Shown here: in pieces, positions 43,161-54,365 of the stretch
Layout of the letters: each line of letters opens with the position of its first letter
Position numbering within the stretch: position 1 is the first letter of the stretch
From: Beta vulgaris subsp. vulgaris
Taxonomy: Eukaryota > Streptophyta > Magnoliopsida > Caryophyllales > Amaranthaceae
Assembly (NCBI RefSeq): GCF_026745355.1
Contig: NC_079204.1
Span: 50,551,182-50,615,181 of the forward strand
Reading direction: 5' to 3'
Length of the DNA: 64,000 bases
Program-made: the position numbers and the translations under genes
The notes under the pieces: model-generated
The model's database searches: none
What the model was told of the DNA's origin: nothing
Seen by the model: the letters and a program-made list of their open reading frames with translations, nothing else

Positions 43161-46120
43161 TTAGACAATACATTGATTATCAAACACCAAGTGTGACACA
43201 TAAATCAAACTACAAGTAAATTCAGGCACAAACAACACATCACGTAAAACAAGATGAGGTGTGAGATAAACATCTCCTGTTTTTGTTGCAAGAGCAGTAT
43301 TCCCATTAGGAAGTCCAACTAGTCTCCCCTCCACATTAGGCACATTACATAAACATGACAATGCACCAGTAATTTGATGTGAAGCTCCCGTGTCATGATC
43401 CAAGCCATATCACAAAACTCACCAGTCATACATTCACCATTATTAAGTTCGTTGTTAATAAGATTCATAAGAGTTTGAATTTTCTCAGGAGTAAGGTTTG
43501 CAAGAGGAGTTCCTCCTTCACTAGGCGTGTTGAACACACCATCTTGGACTACATTTGCTCGATTTCCCCTTCCCCCTTACTTTGCCCAACCGAGCCACCA
43601 CCACCACCGTGCAATGCCAGCACCCACGTGTTGTCCCCCACACGACCGAGCCTCCAGCCGTCCCACCATCTGACCACCCTGCAGCAGCATCGCGCGCAAG
43701 AATCCGGTCTTCATACCATGTTGGATTCCCATGGATCTTGAAGCAAGTACCTACTTCATGTACTTGTTTCTTGCAATGCGAACACACAAGTTTACTTTTA
43801 TCAATGCAATCAAATCGCCCTCTCCCACGTTCACCACTCACGTAGAAAGCATGAACACTCTCATGAGTATCCTTGCTATGAACAACCACTCGCGATTGCT
43901 CCTCTTGAATCAAGACTTGATACGCACGGTTCAAGTCACCAAAAGGCTATTGTGATAACAAGTTAGTACGCACAGGACCATACTTAGCATCTAGTCCAAT
44001 CAAGAATTAATGGAAGATCTCTTCTTCCCTATCTTTCGCCAGTTTCGCACCAAGACCACAATCACATTTTTTACATTCACACGAAGGCGAAGGTTTCAAT
44101 CTCGTCAATTCGTCATATAACCCCATGAGTTTTGTGTAATATTCATCCACTTTCGTTGTGTCAGTTTGCTTGCAATAAGTATTGGCTGCCTTAATCTGCT
44201 GTACACGGGGTCCATTTGCCACAAAAAATCTCCTCTCAAGGTATTCCCACAAGTCTTTGACATTATCGTGCAACGGTATGGTTGCTGCAATTCTCGGCTC
44301 CATGCTTCTCAGCAGCCATGAGATAATCATCGAGTATACAGTTTCCCAATCAAGCAAGGTGTTGACCCTTGGGTTTTGAAGATGACCTAACCACAAAAGA
44401 CATAGTATATTTTATTTATGTTATTGCAAGGTAATTCATGCTCGAGCTAAGAGAATACTTGATTGAAGATTAAAGCGGAGAATTAATCAAGATCGAAGTA
44501 AAGATGTTCGAGAGATGAAGAATCAAGCATGGAATGAAGATTAGAATACATAAGGGTATTTATTAATCTTCTTGTTAAGGTTGAGTAAAAGCTTTATTAA
44601 GTTCGTGGTGAATTCTCAAAGGAACTTGGTTCTGTTCCCATGAAAGGAACATACTTGACACTATAGGAACAAGGCTAAGGAACAAGACTTAAAAATTAGG
44701 GAACAAGACTTAAAACTAATTTAGGAACTTCTAAGTGACTAATATTGTGCGCCTAAGTGAAATGTGTGCCCAATATAGTTGTTAGAGTTTTTAGGGATAC
44801 TTTGACTAAGATCCATTATTTTAGGAAGTTAGTTTAAGTTTGTTAGGAAAAGATTTTAAAAAGATTTTCTGATTTTAAATTAACTGATTTTCAAATATTA
44901 TCTTTTCAAAATATATATTTTATCGTTTATATTTTATTTAAAAGATTTAGTTTTCGAAAATTTAATATTTCCGGTTTTTAAATGTTTTGGATTTTTAAAT
45001 TATAAAAACTGTTTTTCCGGTTTTATAAAAGATTTTGAAAAAGATATTTTTCCTAAAAACTAGCTAAAGTATTTTATTTTATTTCCTAAAATCTAGATTG
45101 CACGCCTAAAGTTTACTGCTACACGTTTTATGTAGTTAGTGGATTTAGTGGCTTAAGTTAATTATCCTCCAAGTATTTATTTAATTAAATAAGTTTAATT
45201 ATTCTCCAAGTTCTGCAAAAACCACGTATTGTGTTACTGCTTCTATGAATTGAAGTAGTGGATTAGTGGATACTTTACATGACATGGAATAATTAATTTA
45301 ATTTAATTAATTAATTAAACATCATGGTGAACATGTGTTAATGGTCTAAGTTAGTGGAGAACATGTCTTGTCTTAATTGTCTATTAATAGGCGCGCGCCT
45401 AATTCATTTGAGCAAAATTGTGTCTGACTTAGTTAATTTGTCCTAAGTTATCTAAAGTGTCAGTGCCTTTTCCTTGAGAGAATTCATACTTACATTAATC
45501 GAGTTTATTACTCTTCCATTATTATATAAAGTGTATTTTTGAGAAAAAGGGTTTGAGTGAACTCTTGTAAGTGTGAGAAAGCTTTGAGTGAAGCAAGAGA
45601 AAGAGAAAGAGAAAGAGAAAGGAACTTCGAGTGAAGTTTGAGAGAAAACGTCAGTTGTTGGGAACTGTCGTTGGGAACTTGAGTTGAGTGACTTAAGTTG
45701 AGAATCGAGAGAAAAGTAATAGGTTGTAATCAGAGTTGTTTTGGCCTATTATAGTGGAAAGTTGTTTAAAATCCCTTGTGGTCGAGGTTGTTTCTTCCTA
45801 CTAGGCCTAGGAAGTTTTTCCTCGTAAAATCTCTCGTGTTCCCATTGTTTGTTCCCAAGTTTACTTTTAATTCCGCAAAAAGTATAACTTATTCTCTCAC
45901 TATAATTCACCCCCCTCTTATAGTGCTCATATTATACAACACAAGGCATTCAATTTGGTTGGTTTAGCAACCGACCCATCAATAAACACGAACTTACGTC
46001 GCATGGAGGGAGAGCATCATCGCTCGCGCCCAGCCATGTAATTTTCGCCTGAGAAAATCACATGACTGATCATGTCGTCCGGTTGGTCGCCGAAGCCCAG
46101 GTAAAACGGGGAGGTGGTAC
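43161..46120 (-). pseudogene. Copia 4 gag-protease remnant
   Basis: Gag opens with PFYLGFGDQPDDMISHVIFS and NYMAGRER (46120-45950) and is interrupted by the solo LTR at 45941-44360. It resumes at DWETVYSMIISWLLRSMEP, then VKDLWEYLERRFFVANGPRV. A knuckle CSHCKKQVHEVGTCFKIHG (near 43770; CX2CX4HX4C), a linker with LTPEKIQTLMNLI, and protease with DTGASHQITGAL (near 43390) follow. At least four stops or frameshifts are present. The style is the RE1/retrotran_gag_3 copia group found in many eudicots. Confidence 0.85.
44360..45941. mobile_element. Solo LTR (1582 bp) inserted in copia 4 gag
   Basis: Starts TGTTGACCCTTGGGTTTTG, ends ATTATACAACA (inverted TGTTG...CAACA), and is flanked by CAAGG on both sides (44355-44359 and 45942-45946). 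No coding sequence lies inside. TATA-like ATTATATAAAGTG near 45521 and a purine-rich GAAAGAGAAAGAG repeat near 45596-45620 fit an LTR promoter and leader. Gag resumes across the insertion. The element of origin is not in the window. Confidence 0.92.
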
Positions 46121-46125
46121 TCACC

Positions 46126-46210
46126 TGCCACTCCCCTTCGCTCCAGGAATCACGATTTTCTCGTCCCTTAGCATTGTGTTTCTCCGTAGCACTTCACGTG
46201 TGTGAGACTT
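46126..46210 (-). repeat. ~85-bp leader duplication, copy 1
   Basis: CCTGCCACTCCCCTTCGCTC through to GTGTGAGACT. Nearly identical to 46854-46940 (about four mismatches). The two copies flank the LTR-like insertion at 46210-46841. Confidence 0.88.
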
Positions 46211-46841
46211 GTTGGAACATTTATAGTTTTAAATGTGTTTGTTGGTGTTATTGATGTGTAAGAAGGAAAAACGAGAAAGCAAGTCAATAGAGTGCTCGCT
46301 CTCCAAAAGAGCGCACGCTCAAAGTTGGCAAGGATTTGAAATTAGAACCAAATTCTTGACATGGCTGAGGAGTGTCGGCTCCTGCCTGGAGCGCCGGCTC
46401 CACAACGAAGCGCCAGCTCCTATTCGTCAGTTTTTCTGACGAGGCATTTCTTTTGCGAAATGGTGCATGTCTTGTCGTATATGGTTGCGTCTTTTCATTA
46501 GTAAGTCTTCCCTAATATATATAGGGACATATCACATGTGGAATGAAAAAGAGAGATCACTCATACTTACTTAAAGTGTGAAATCATTCCATGGTACTTG
46601 CTTAGAGAATAAAATTCTCTTGTGTTTTCTCTAAACAAAATCAAACTACAAACTCTTGTTGATATTGTTTCTTGTTAACAACCAAGATTCAATGTTTCTT
46701 CTTCGTATCTCATAAGCATTACCGTGATACTCTGTTGTTCCTAGTGGGTCGGTAAATAACTTATAGGAAAGTGTATCTAATACGTGCTTGGAAGTTCTAA
46801 TATTCTGTTACTCACCGTTTTATCTACACACACTTCTAACA
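46210..46841. mobile_element. Solo LTR-like insertion (632 bp), related to the copia 1 LTR
   Basis: Begins TGTTGGAACATTTATAG, the same 17 bases that begin the copia 1 LTR, and ends CACTTCTAACA. The last ~120 bp also resemble that LTR (TAGGAAAGTGTA, CTTGGA). No 5-bp target duplication is present. Instead an 85-bp direct repeat of the host copia leader flanks it. It includes repeated GCGCCGGCTCC-type motifs around 46375-46415. Confidence 0.75.
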
Positions 46842-46853
46842 ATCTATAAGTTA

Positions 46854-46940
46854 CCTGCCACTCCCCTTCGCTCCAGGAATCACGATTTTCTCGTCCCCCA
46901 TCATTGTGTTTCTCCGTAGCACTTCACGCGTGTGAGACTA
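46854..46940 (-). repeat. ~85-bp leader duplication, copy 2
   Basis: Second copy of the copia 4 leader segment, nearer the primer-binding site. Confidence 0.88.
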
Positions 46941-46995
46941 AGGTGTAGTCAAGGTTCATCGAAAAAAAAATGGTTCGCACAGCCACCGATCACTA

Positions 46996-47009
46996 GCGCT
47001 TTGATACCA
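46996..47009 (-). other. Primer-binding site of copia 4
   Basis: TGGTATCAAAGC on the minus strand abuts the LTR edge at 47010, complementary to initiator Met-tRNA with one variant base. Confidence 0.8.
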
Positions 47010-47200
47010 TGTCAAGGCTACAACAACAGTCTTTCGAGGATGGAGTATGAGAGGTAAGTTTTTGTGTTTTTGTATTTATGTGTTCCCACGTAATCTTTTA
47101 CAACCTAATAGTTAAAAGGCTAACTATACAATGTGCCTCAAGGAATATCATAATTGGGCCAAAGATATAAAACAATAAACACACATAATATAGTCCAACA
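47010..47200 (-). repeat. 5' LTR of copia 4 (191 bp)
   Basis: On the minus strand it reads TGTTGGACTATATTATGTG...GCCTTGACA and is followed directly by the primer-binding site. The partner 3' LTR is missing from the window. Confidence 0.8.
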
Positions 47201-48018
47201 ACATCAATCCATAATCACCTAAGAAAACGAAAAACATGATCAATCCATATTAGCTCTTTAACAACAGATGACGAAGCATCAAAATTTACCTATCAGGTTT
47301 CGATTCATAGAGAAAAGGAGCTAAACTCTACAATCGTCAATAGGCTAACAATCTCCAACTACATATAGTAACAAACACTAACTGAAAATACAAACAAGAG
47401 TTTGTTTCATTTGTCTCGAAGACTAATTTCAAAGATAAAGAGCACGAAGCACCCTTAAGACGCCATTTATGCACATTCCTCACATCTGGTCTAGCAAACA
47501 AATAACTCTTCCTCATAGCAGTTCCGAGATTAGAGAACTGCAAGGAGCACAACACGAGATTGAAGTAAATAACGAGTAGATTCTGCAAATTAAAAAAATT
47601 ATGCATGATCAAAGAACATAACGTCTAAAGACCAAACAAAAGATGACTTTGTATGAGGAAAAGTAGAAAGCTACAACCACGTAAAGGGAAATGATGTGCT
47701 TTTCTATAGAGATTTACAAACAAAAAACTGCTACTCCTTAGGTTGAGAATCAATAAGTGTAAATAAATATAAGGACAATATAAGCAAAACAAAAAGGTGC
47801 ATTATTTGTACATGGTTGAGCTTAGCCTTTAAGCTCAAAGGAATTTCCTTATTTACGTAAAAGTATCAAGGGGTATCCAATAAAATGTATGTATCACTGT
47901 CAAACAAAACAATGATGAAGATGAAACACTGATTCCACTATAGCTCAAGACAAGAGTAAATGAAACTAAATTAGGCAGAGACATAGCAAATGAAACCAAA
48001 AAGTACCTTGTATCATCT
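47201..48018. other. Intergenic, no feature supported
   Basis: AT-rich with only short ORFs (for example 47337-47612 on the minus strand) and no recognisable domain. It may include a degraded 3' region of the protease-like fragment that follows. Confidence 0.35.
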
Positions 48019-48291
48019 TCAATCTTGATCATGGATACATTCTTCCTTAACAAATTCTCTAATTAAAGTTACATGAATAGCAACTTGATTAGTGGAATTA
48101 TTAGAAACAATTATGCCAACCACTTCTCGTCGAGTATTAAATACAGGATCACCTGCACAACCCTCCTTAGTACAAATATCTCCACATTGTATAATTGGAA
48201 TTAAAGGGTGAAGTTTTCCATAATAATTATCTTTTGGAATCAGACCAGCATTCACAGACATAGCCCCGTTTTTGAAATTTTGGAGGCCCAA
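48019..48291 (-). pseudogene. Trypsin/HtrA-like protease, single C-terminal exon fragment
   Basis: Minus strand encodes about 75-90 residues ending in TGA: LIPKDNYYGKLHPLIP, IQCGDICTKEGCAGDPVFN, TRREVVGIIVSNN and IHVTLIREFVKEE. The order of hydrophobic strand, G-x-x-G-[DG]-P-V-[FL]-N, then VVGI/IGI matches the C-terminal lobe of trypsin-like DegP/HtrA proteins. The catalytic motif GNSGGP is replaced by GCAGDP, so the nucleophilic Ser is lost. Upstream exons were not found on this strand. A related gene on the opposite strand starts ~1.1 kb away (49374). It is a fragment or a degenerate paralog. Confidence 0.55.
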
Positions 48292-49373
48292 AGGCGAGCC
48301 TACATATTTGGGCCCTCATTAAGTCCAAGTTTTTTGAATATTTTATTTTTCTGTCTAGACCGAACAATAAACAATTTTTTGGTCCGAAATTTTTTAAAGA
48401 AATGTTAAAATAAGGATGTAAGTACTTGATCATTTAATATGTCAATAAGAAAACCCAAAAAAAGAAATTGAAAAGATGCACAATTAAATGATTAATAAAG
48501 AAATTATAAATAAAGTTGCAATTTTGCAAAATCGAAAAAAAGTTGCAACCATCCATTATAGAAGGACCAAAGGCGGAAAAATTTAACCTGGACCAAAATC
48601 AAGTGATAAAAAATAATTAAAATTTATATTAGATAATATCAAAATTTTATTAAAAAAAATTATGGATTAAGGATATGTTCTTCTTAATTAATTTGCTTTG
48701 CACTATTTTTAATCAGCTAATAGTGTTTTATTCCTCTTTTATCTGCTAGATGTTTGCAAACATCTAGCAAAAAGAGATTTATCATTCCTCGGTGGTGGAG
48801 CGAGATGGTTTAGGGAGAAAGAAGGAAAAGTTTAGAGATATAATTTCAACTTTTTTGGGGCGATTTTAAGTACTTTTGTGGACGGAAGTTCAAATAAAAA
48901 TATAGTCATGTGGGTTCTTATTAGATTCATCTTAATATATATTTTTCTATATGAACTTTTTATAATTTTTTACCGATACTAAATTAGAGATATATATTCT
49001 CCAAATTTTATATTGACATGTGTGAAAGTGGGAGTGTCACAATATAATTAATCCGAAACGGACAAAAGAAGTATATTCTACTTGGAGATGTTATCTTTGG
49101 TTTTCTCTTTGGCGGCTCTCGTCCCCTCGTCTCTCTTCCTCTTCACAGTAAATCCTTGTGAGGGGCAGCCATGTATGATTTTTATCTCTTATTCTCTGAT
49201 TTTAGTTTGTTTTCTTGTTTTGTTTTGATTTATTTGTATTTCTATTGATTCAATTTGTAATATTTTCTAATACGACAGAATCAATTAGGTTGGGCTTTTG
49301 TTAGCTTTGTTTTGGTGTTGTGAAGTTGGTACAATCCTTTTTGAAATTATTCTCATTAGAGTAACTAGGATTA
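48292..49373. other. Intergenic between protease-like loci
   Basis: No gene. Near 48255-48320 the sequence shows GGAGGCCCAAAGGCGAGCC-type motifs like those at 29.65 kb, a possible degraded repeat. The part before 49374 probably includes upstream sequence of the protease-like gene. Confidence 0.35.
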
Positions 49374-49492
49374 CTGAAACGATGTGTTTCAAATATTCAC
49401 GTCAAAAAAGCGGCGTTAGTGGCTTCGCCATTTGTGGTTTCTCTGGTATCTTACACTGGTAATGTACGATCACATTTGTGTTTGTTGTTTGC

Positions 49493-49794
49493 TAGAGGTG
49501 ATCATTTTGGCCCGGCCCGGCCCGTTTTTGGTCCGAGTTTTGGGCAGAATTTTTCGGCCCGCGGGCAGGGCCCGGCCGTATTTTTTTTGGCTTTGGGCGG
49601 GCTTTGGGCAAGCTGAAAACGACTTTTTAGTCTATTTTTTGGCCCGGCCCGTTTTGGCCCGCAAAAGCCCGCTAATTTAGGTCCAAAATAGCGGGCTTTG
49701 GACACAAAAATTCGGCCCGAATTCAGTCCCGGCTCAACCAATGGGCAATTTTTTGGTCACGGCCCGAACCCGGCCCGGCCCATGATCACCCCTA
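49493..49794. mobile_element. hAT-like MITE, GGCCCG-rich (about 302 bp)
   Basis: Ends TAGAGGTGATCA and TGATCACCCCTA inverted, with GGCCCGGCCCGG arms. Flanks TTGTTTGC / GTTGTTTC give an imperfect 8-bp duplication, fitting hAT. It lies in intron 1 of the protease-like pseudogene. The same family occurs at 60538-60838. Confidence 0.82.
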
Positions 49795-50273
49795 GTTGTT
49801 TCCAGTCACCTATTTCATCAAATTAATAATCTTTTTTTTTTTAGGAGAGAAAGAGTTGAACTAGAGCTCTGGTATTATCATTGCGACTGATGATACCAAT
49901 ATTCGTGTAGTGTTCACTTCAGCCAATTTGATTAGACAACGCACTGAAAAACACTTTGCTGAAAACAAAGTAGCTCATGATCTTAAGGTAATGCTAAATT
50001 TATCTCTTCTCATCAATTATTTAAGTCCCAAAATTTCTCAGTTTGGACGGATGATAGGTAACTAAGTACAGTGTATGATGAATACCATATGGTCAATTCT
50101 CTTACACTTACCCGTCAAATGTTCCATTGTTGCATATCAATGAATGTAAACTTAATTATGGAGTATATTATTGATATGCTTTGTGTATCATTGAAAACTA
50201 TAAGATACCGTATACCCTCAACTATATCATGTATAATAGTTATAGGTTAAAGAAGGGTTGAGAGAATATTTAT

Positions 50274-50566
50274 AGTACACCTGGGTGTACCATGCTCATG
50301 GTACACCCAAGACTATTTTCTCCAAATGAGCAAAATGAGCGAATGAGCAAATGAGCAAAATGAACAAATGAGCAAACATTTCTACTCATTTAAGAAAATG
50401 AGCAAACACTTTTAATACAAAATGAGCAAATGAACAAATGAGTAAATGAGCAAAATGCACATATGAGCAAATTTAGTGTCAAATGAGCACCTGAAGTTCT
50501 AATTTATTACAAAAATACCCCTGGGTGTACCATGCTCATGGTACACCCGGGTGTACCATGAGTGAA
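50274..50566. mobile_element. MITE with palindromic TIRs and AAATGAGC repeats
   Basis: Each end carries a near-palindrome GGGTGTACCATG / CATGGTACACCC around a TCAT centre (50283-50308 and 50523-50548). An extra half-copy lies at the right. The interior is mostly 7-8 bp units of the type AAATGAGC. Non-coding; the superfamily is not determined. It lies in intron 2 of the protease-like pseudogene. Confidence 0.7.
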
Positions 50567-50789
50567 CTCAAGGGTTGATCCCATGAGAAGATAATTCAAC
50601 TAATTAAACTTTACGATTTTGGTCATTTTTGCTCATCATAGTGTCATTGATCATAATTCTATATTTTAAGTTATATTTCTTTTTTTTTCTGGTGAAAAAG
50701 GAAAGTATATATGGAAAATTAAGGTGTGGCATTAAGCCGATTACGATATGCAAAGTAAAATTTAAAATAATAACCAGGGTTGGAGAAAA

Positions 50790-51640
50790 TGGCTAGTTAT
50801 ATTGAATTCAAAAGACTTCTAGCTTTCTTTGCTAAACAATCTGACTCTAAGCTCATGACTGCCGCACGCAACTCCCTAAGTTTATGCAAAACGTCAAAGT
50901 ATAAATCAGTGTTCTATTAGAAGCTTTGCAATCGGTAGCCATGATGATCCCGCAGGACTCCTGGACAACACTTGAAGTATACACACTGTTGGCAAAGGAG
51001 GCATCAACAAATACACTTGGAGTTACCTATGAGAGGGGGAGGGGATGGTGCTAGGTTATGGAGGGTTGTTTGATGAGGTCTGGGCATGACAGGGAGGCCT
51101 TATATTCCCATGCTATTTTGGTGCTTTGGTAATCAAGGTTAGGGAGGCCAGCTGGGAAGATTGAATAGAGACCAAGTTATTGCTTTGCTCCCATAATTCA
51201 TAGGTTATGAAGGGGAAAATGATAACCACTTTAGGCTCTCTCTTCTTGTAACATGGAACTGGGTGTTTTGTTGGACCCATGTCCTAATATTTCCTGAGGT
51301 GCGGGCTTTGCTGCATTTCATCTCAAACTCCACGAGCTACATGAAGGTCAATAATACACCTAGAGTCAAGGAGATTTTTTGAGGAATTGTATCCTTCCAC
51401 AGCAGCCTTAATAAATATGATTACTTGGGTGGGGTTTTAAAGTTCCATAACCAGGTGAGATTTGGTATTTTAGGTTGTGAAGCCGCTGTTTTATTATAAG
51501 AGGGAGAATTTTCATTGGATAACAAAGGGGGGATATGGGAGTCTTGCGTATCTTAGTTTGGCTTAGGGAGACTATAAATTCGGTCCAAAATTTCAGGGGA
51601 GAGGGAGAAGGAGAGGTTGTGAAAGTTCCATTCACCATCC
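50790..51640 (-). pseudogene. Possible LINE ORF2 C-terminal remnant (zf-RVT / RNase H)
   Basis: The minus strand near 50990-50860 reads VFVDASFANSVYTS and ESCGIIMATDCKA, resembling the RNase H-like (RVT_3) domain of plant LINEs (VDASF...G.GIV). Upstream on the same strand (51640-51050) is broken sequence with possible zinc-ribbon spacing. Stops and shifts are frequent. It sits antisense in intron 2 of the protease-like pseudogene. Assignment is tentative. Confidence 0.4.
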
Positions 51641-52208
51641 ATGTACGCTGATTAAGAGTCTGAAGAAAGCTACAGAGAGTACTGCTTCCAATCCAATTTT
51701 CATACCAAACTGAAATACTCTCCCACTATCGATATGCCATCAATTGTTTGATGTCACTAAAAATTGCCACCCCTTACCAATAATTTTCCAGAATGATTGT
51801 GAACATACTTTGACTGCACACATTGCACAACAAGCTTTGAAGGCCCTTGGGACCTTTTCCACCCTAGTTTTGCCATTGGCCCCCCATGGCAATAGTGTCA
51901 AGGACTATGGCTTCTTATACCTAGGCCTCCTATTCCTTAGGACGAAAAGTAATTTCCTTGGCAACGAAATGCAGTTTTTGTTTCCCATTTTTGAAGTTTA
52001 ATTTACTTGATACCATTAGAAGGGAAGATTACTCAACTTCACAATTTCTCCTAAAATGACAAAGAGAAAACGTAATTTCAAAACAGATCACGATATGTGA
52101 CCTTATAGATTTAATTAGTGAGTTAAGACATAGATACTTATGCACTTATCAAATATTCTAATGGCTTAATTAATTGTATGAAGAATATAATTTTTTTAAT
52201 TGTTGCAG
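51641..52208. other. Intron sequence, no feature supported
   Basis: Continuation of intron 2 of the protease-like pseudogene up to the acceptor TTGTTGCAG at 52200-52208. The short ORF at 51744-52001 shows no domain. Confidence 0.4.
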
Positions 52209-52660
52209 GTGAAAGTTACGCTAGCTGATGGCATATCATACGATGCTGAATTGTGTGCCCATGACTTCCACCTCAACTTTGCCGCCATCAAATTTGCATC
52301 TGATGATGTTGTCAGATGTGCACCAAGGAAACGACTGGATGACTCTATTCATCTCAACCCAAGCCAATGCTTGGCGACACCTGTTCTTGTTCGTAATTCA
52401 AGTTTGGTTAGCATTTCACCTGGTGATCCTATAGTTGTCATTGGGCGACATTTTGCGAGCCCATACGATCTTAGGGCTGCATCAGGTGTTCTTAGGTAAA
52501 TAAAACATATCTTATTTAGTGATTTATTTTAAAGCATTATATTGGTAAAACTTTTGGTCAATTGAATTGACCATGTGTGTCTTGTTTATTTATCTTTAGT
52601 CTTGATTGCTGTAATTATGACTGTAAAGAGCTCTTCAAGGCAACTTGCAAAATAGCAAGG

Positions 52661-53145
52661 GTACGTCCTTACGCTATTAGCCCTTATCTTCTCTGTCTTT
52701 CTACTCACACAGTGCGACTAATGCCTATGCATGTTTATTTTGTGCATGTATGTGTAGTTACATTGGTTTCGATTCAAACATTCTAGAGTGAAGAGGTCAA
52801 TAGGTAGGAATGCACATGTTGTGTCTAATTCTGTTTCAATTTTAGAGTCCAAGGAAAAGATGCATTGAAGTATAAATAAAAAAGATATATAATATAGTGG
52901 AAAGACAAAAGAGAATTGAGCAGAGTAGAAATAAAGAAAGTAACATGCAAGAATATAAAATCTGTTTCAGACAACCTGACTTTTGAACCAAGTAATGTCA
53001 GCTTCTTGGTACATGTTCAAAGTTGTTAGATTCTATTCTCTAGTTTCCCGATAGATGTTGATTGCATACTTTGTGTCGATTAAATTTCTTTTCTTTGTTA
53101 CCCGTAAATTCCTAACAACTTACAACCTTTTGATTCACTTGGCCC
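52661..53145. other. Intron sequence, no feature seen
   Basis: AT-rich DNA after the donor GTACGT (52661) of protease-like exon 4. No gene or repeat was recognised here. Confidence 0.4.
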
Positions 53146-53850
53146 TTGGGGGTCCAATGATTTTTGATTCTCCGTTTTGGTGAAAGAATTATGGCTAATA
53201 TGAAATTTCACAATACCAGAACAAACTGTTTAACTCCTTCGACGACTCTCTCACACACAAATTACTAGCTCTGAGGTGATGCACCTGCTTGAGATGGTGA
53301 TTGCTGAGCTGACCATATGCTGATGGATTTGGTGGCCTTTTTTGGCCCTGCGGTGGCCCATACCCCTGAGGTACAGATGGAGTCCCATAACTGGATTGCG
53401 ATGTTGGAGGCACTCTCCTAATTTTCTTGGCAGAAAAAGTAAGAGCAAAGCTTCAGCTTAAAAAACAAAAGTTTGGCAGATGCATATCCCACATCGGTGG
53501 GATAGCTTGAGGACCTAGTTACAAGCTGTTATAAAACAAATCCTTCACCTCCTGGTTCCCTAGAGCAAGCTGGCTATTTGCTTGGGCTCATAAAATCTAA
53601 CCTTTGGTTGAAAGTGGATTGCGAGCTTTTTGAGCCTATCGAATTCGAGTTGAGCTGTAAGTTTTGGAGTCGAAGTTCGACGAGCTTCAAGCTCGAGCCG
53701 AGCCCAATAAAATATGTTTTCAAGCCTAGCCAAGCCTTCTCAGGTTCTGTCTTGGTTCGGTTTGTTAACACCCCCACCCTTGGGGGTCTATTGATTTTTC
53801 ATTCTTCGTTATGGTGAAAGAATTGTTGCTAATATGAAATTTCACAATAG
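53146..53850. repeat. Pair of ~72-bp direct repeats 630 bp apart
   Basis: Both copies (53146-53217 and 53777-53850) run from CTTGGGGGTC through TTTTGGTGAAAGAATT-like sequence to GCTAATATGAAATTTCACAA, with a handful of mismatches. They bracket a protein-coding-like fragment on the minus strand and unrelated DNA. They may be remains of a segmental duplication or of short LTRs; no TG...CA ends are visible. Confidence 0.75.
53195..53440 (-). pseudogene. Pro/Gly/Tyr-rich protein fragment (possible captured exon)
   Basis: Minus strand encodes VPPTSQSSYGTPSVPQGYGP, then QGQKRPPNPSAYGQ, followed by frameshifted sequence. The repeated YG/PP/Q composition is typical of C-terminal tails of plant KH-domain or other RNA-binding proteins. 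No domain core, start or splice sites are visible. It lies between the 72-bp direct repeats, so duplicative capture is possible. Parent gene unknown. Confidence 0.35.
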
Positions 53851-53957
53851 TCTAACTTGTGAGATTTATCCAAGGCAGAAAATCCCTGATTAATTAGGTC
53901 ATGTTGAATAAGGTAACACAAATTCTTACCTTGTATTTATTTGCTCCAAATCCACTA

Positions 53958-54365
53958 ATGCTATGTTTGGATAGCAAGATTTCATTTCGAATCCTGGATT
54001 TGGATGAAATCTATTGTTTGGATGGTATGGAATTTGAAATTATGGAATTTGTCCAAATTCTTATCAAAAGCCTATATTAGTAGAATTTGAAATTCAAGCT
54101 ATTACCTTGTCATTTGAAATTCTCTCCTCATACATATTCCAACTCCATGAGTATCTCTATCCCAACTTTACTCATTCCCTTTCTAATATTTATTTCTCTC
54201 TCCTTTAGTAAACCCACACTTTTTCTCTCTCCTCCATTAAACCACTATTTCTCTCTCCTCTATCAAACCCCCTCTACAAAACAATGTTTAGGAATTGAAA
54301 TACAAACTTTAAATTCCAGATTTCAATTCCATTATTTGAAATGAAATACAAGTTTCCAAACACTA
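53958..54365. mobile_element. Probable MITE (~410 bp) with imperfect TIRs
   Basis: The left CTATGTTTGGATAGCAAGAT and the right end, which reads inverted as TAGTGTTTGGAAACTTG, are imperfect inverts followed by ATTTCATTTC on both sides. The common GTTTGG terminus suggests a Harbinger or hAT relative. Target duplication is not certain. Confidence 0.5.

Larger units (their letters stand above)
43160..47200 (-). mobile_element. Ty1-copia retrotransposon 4, 3'-truncated, with nested LTRs
   Basis: On the minus strand: 5' LTR (47200-47010), primer-binding site, leader, gag, knuckle and protease, then loss at the junction with the LINE near 43160. Integrase, RT, RNase H and 3' LTR are absent. Two LTR-like insertions interrupt it: a solo LTR in gag (44360-45941) and another in the leader (46210-46841). 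Confidence 0.85.
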
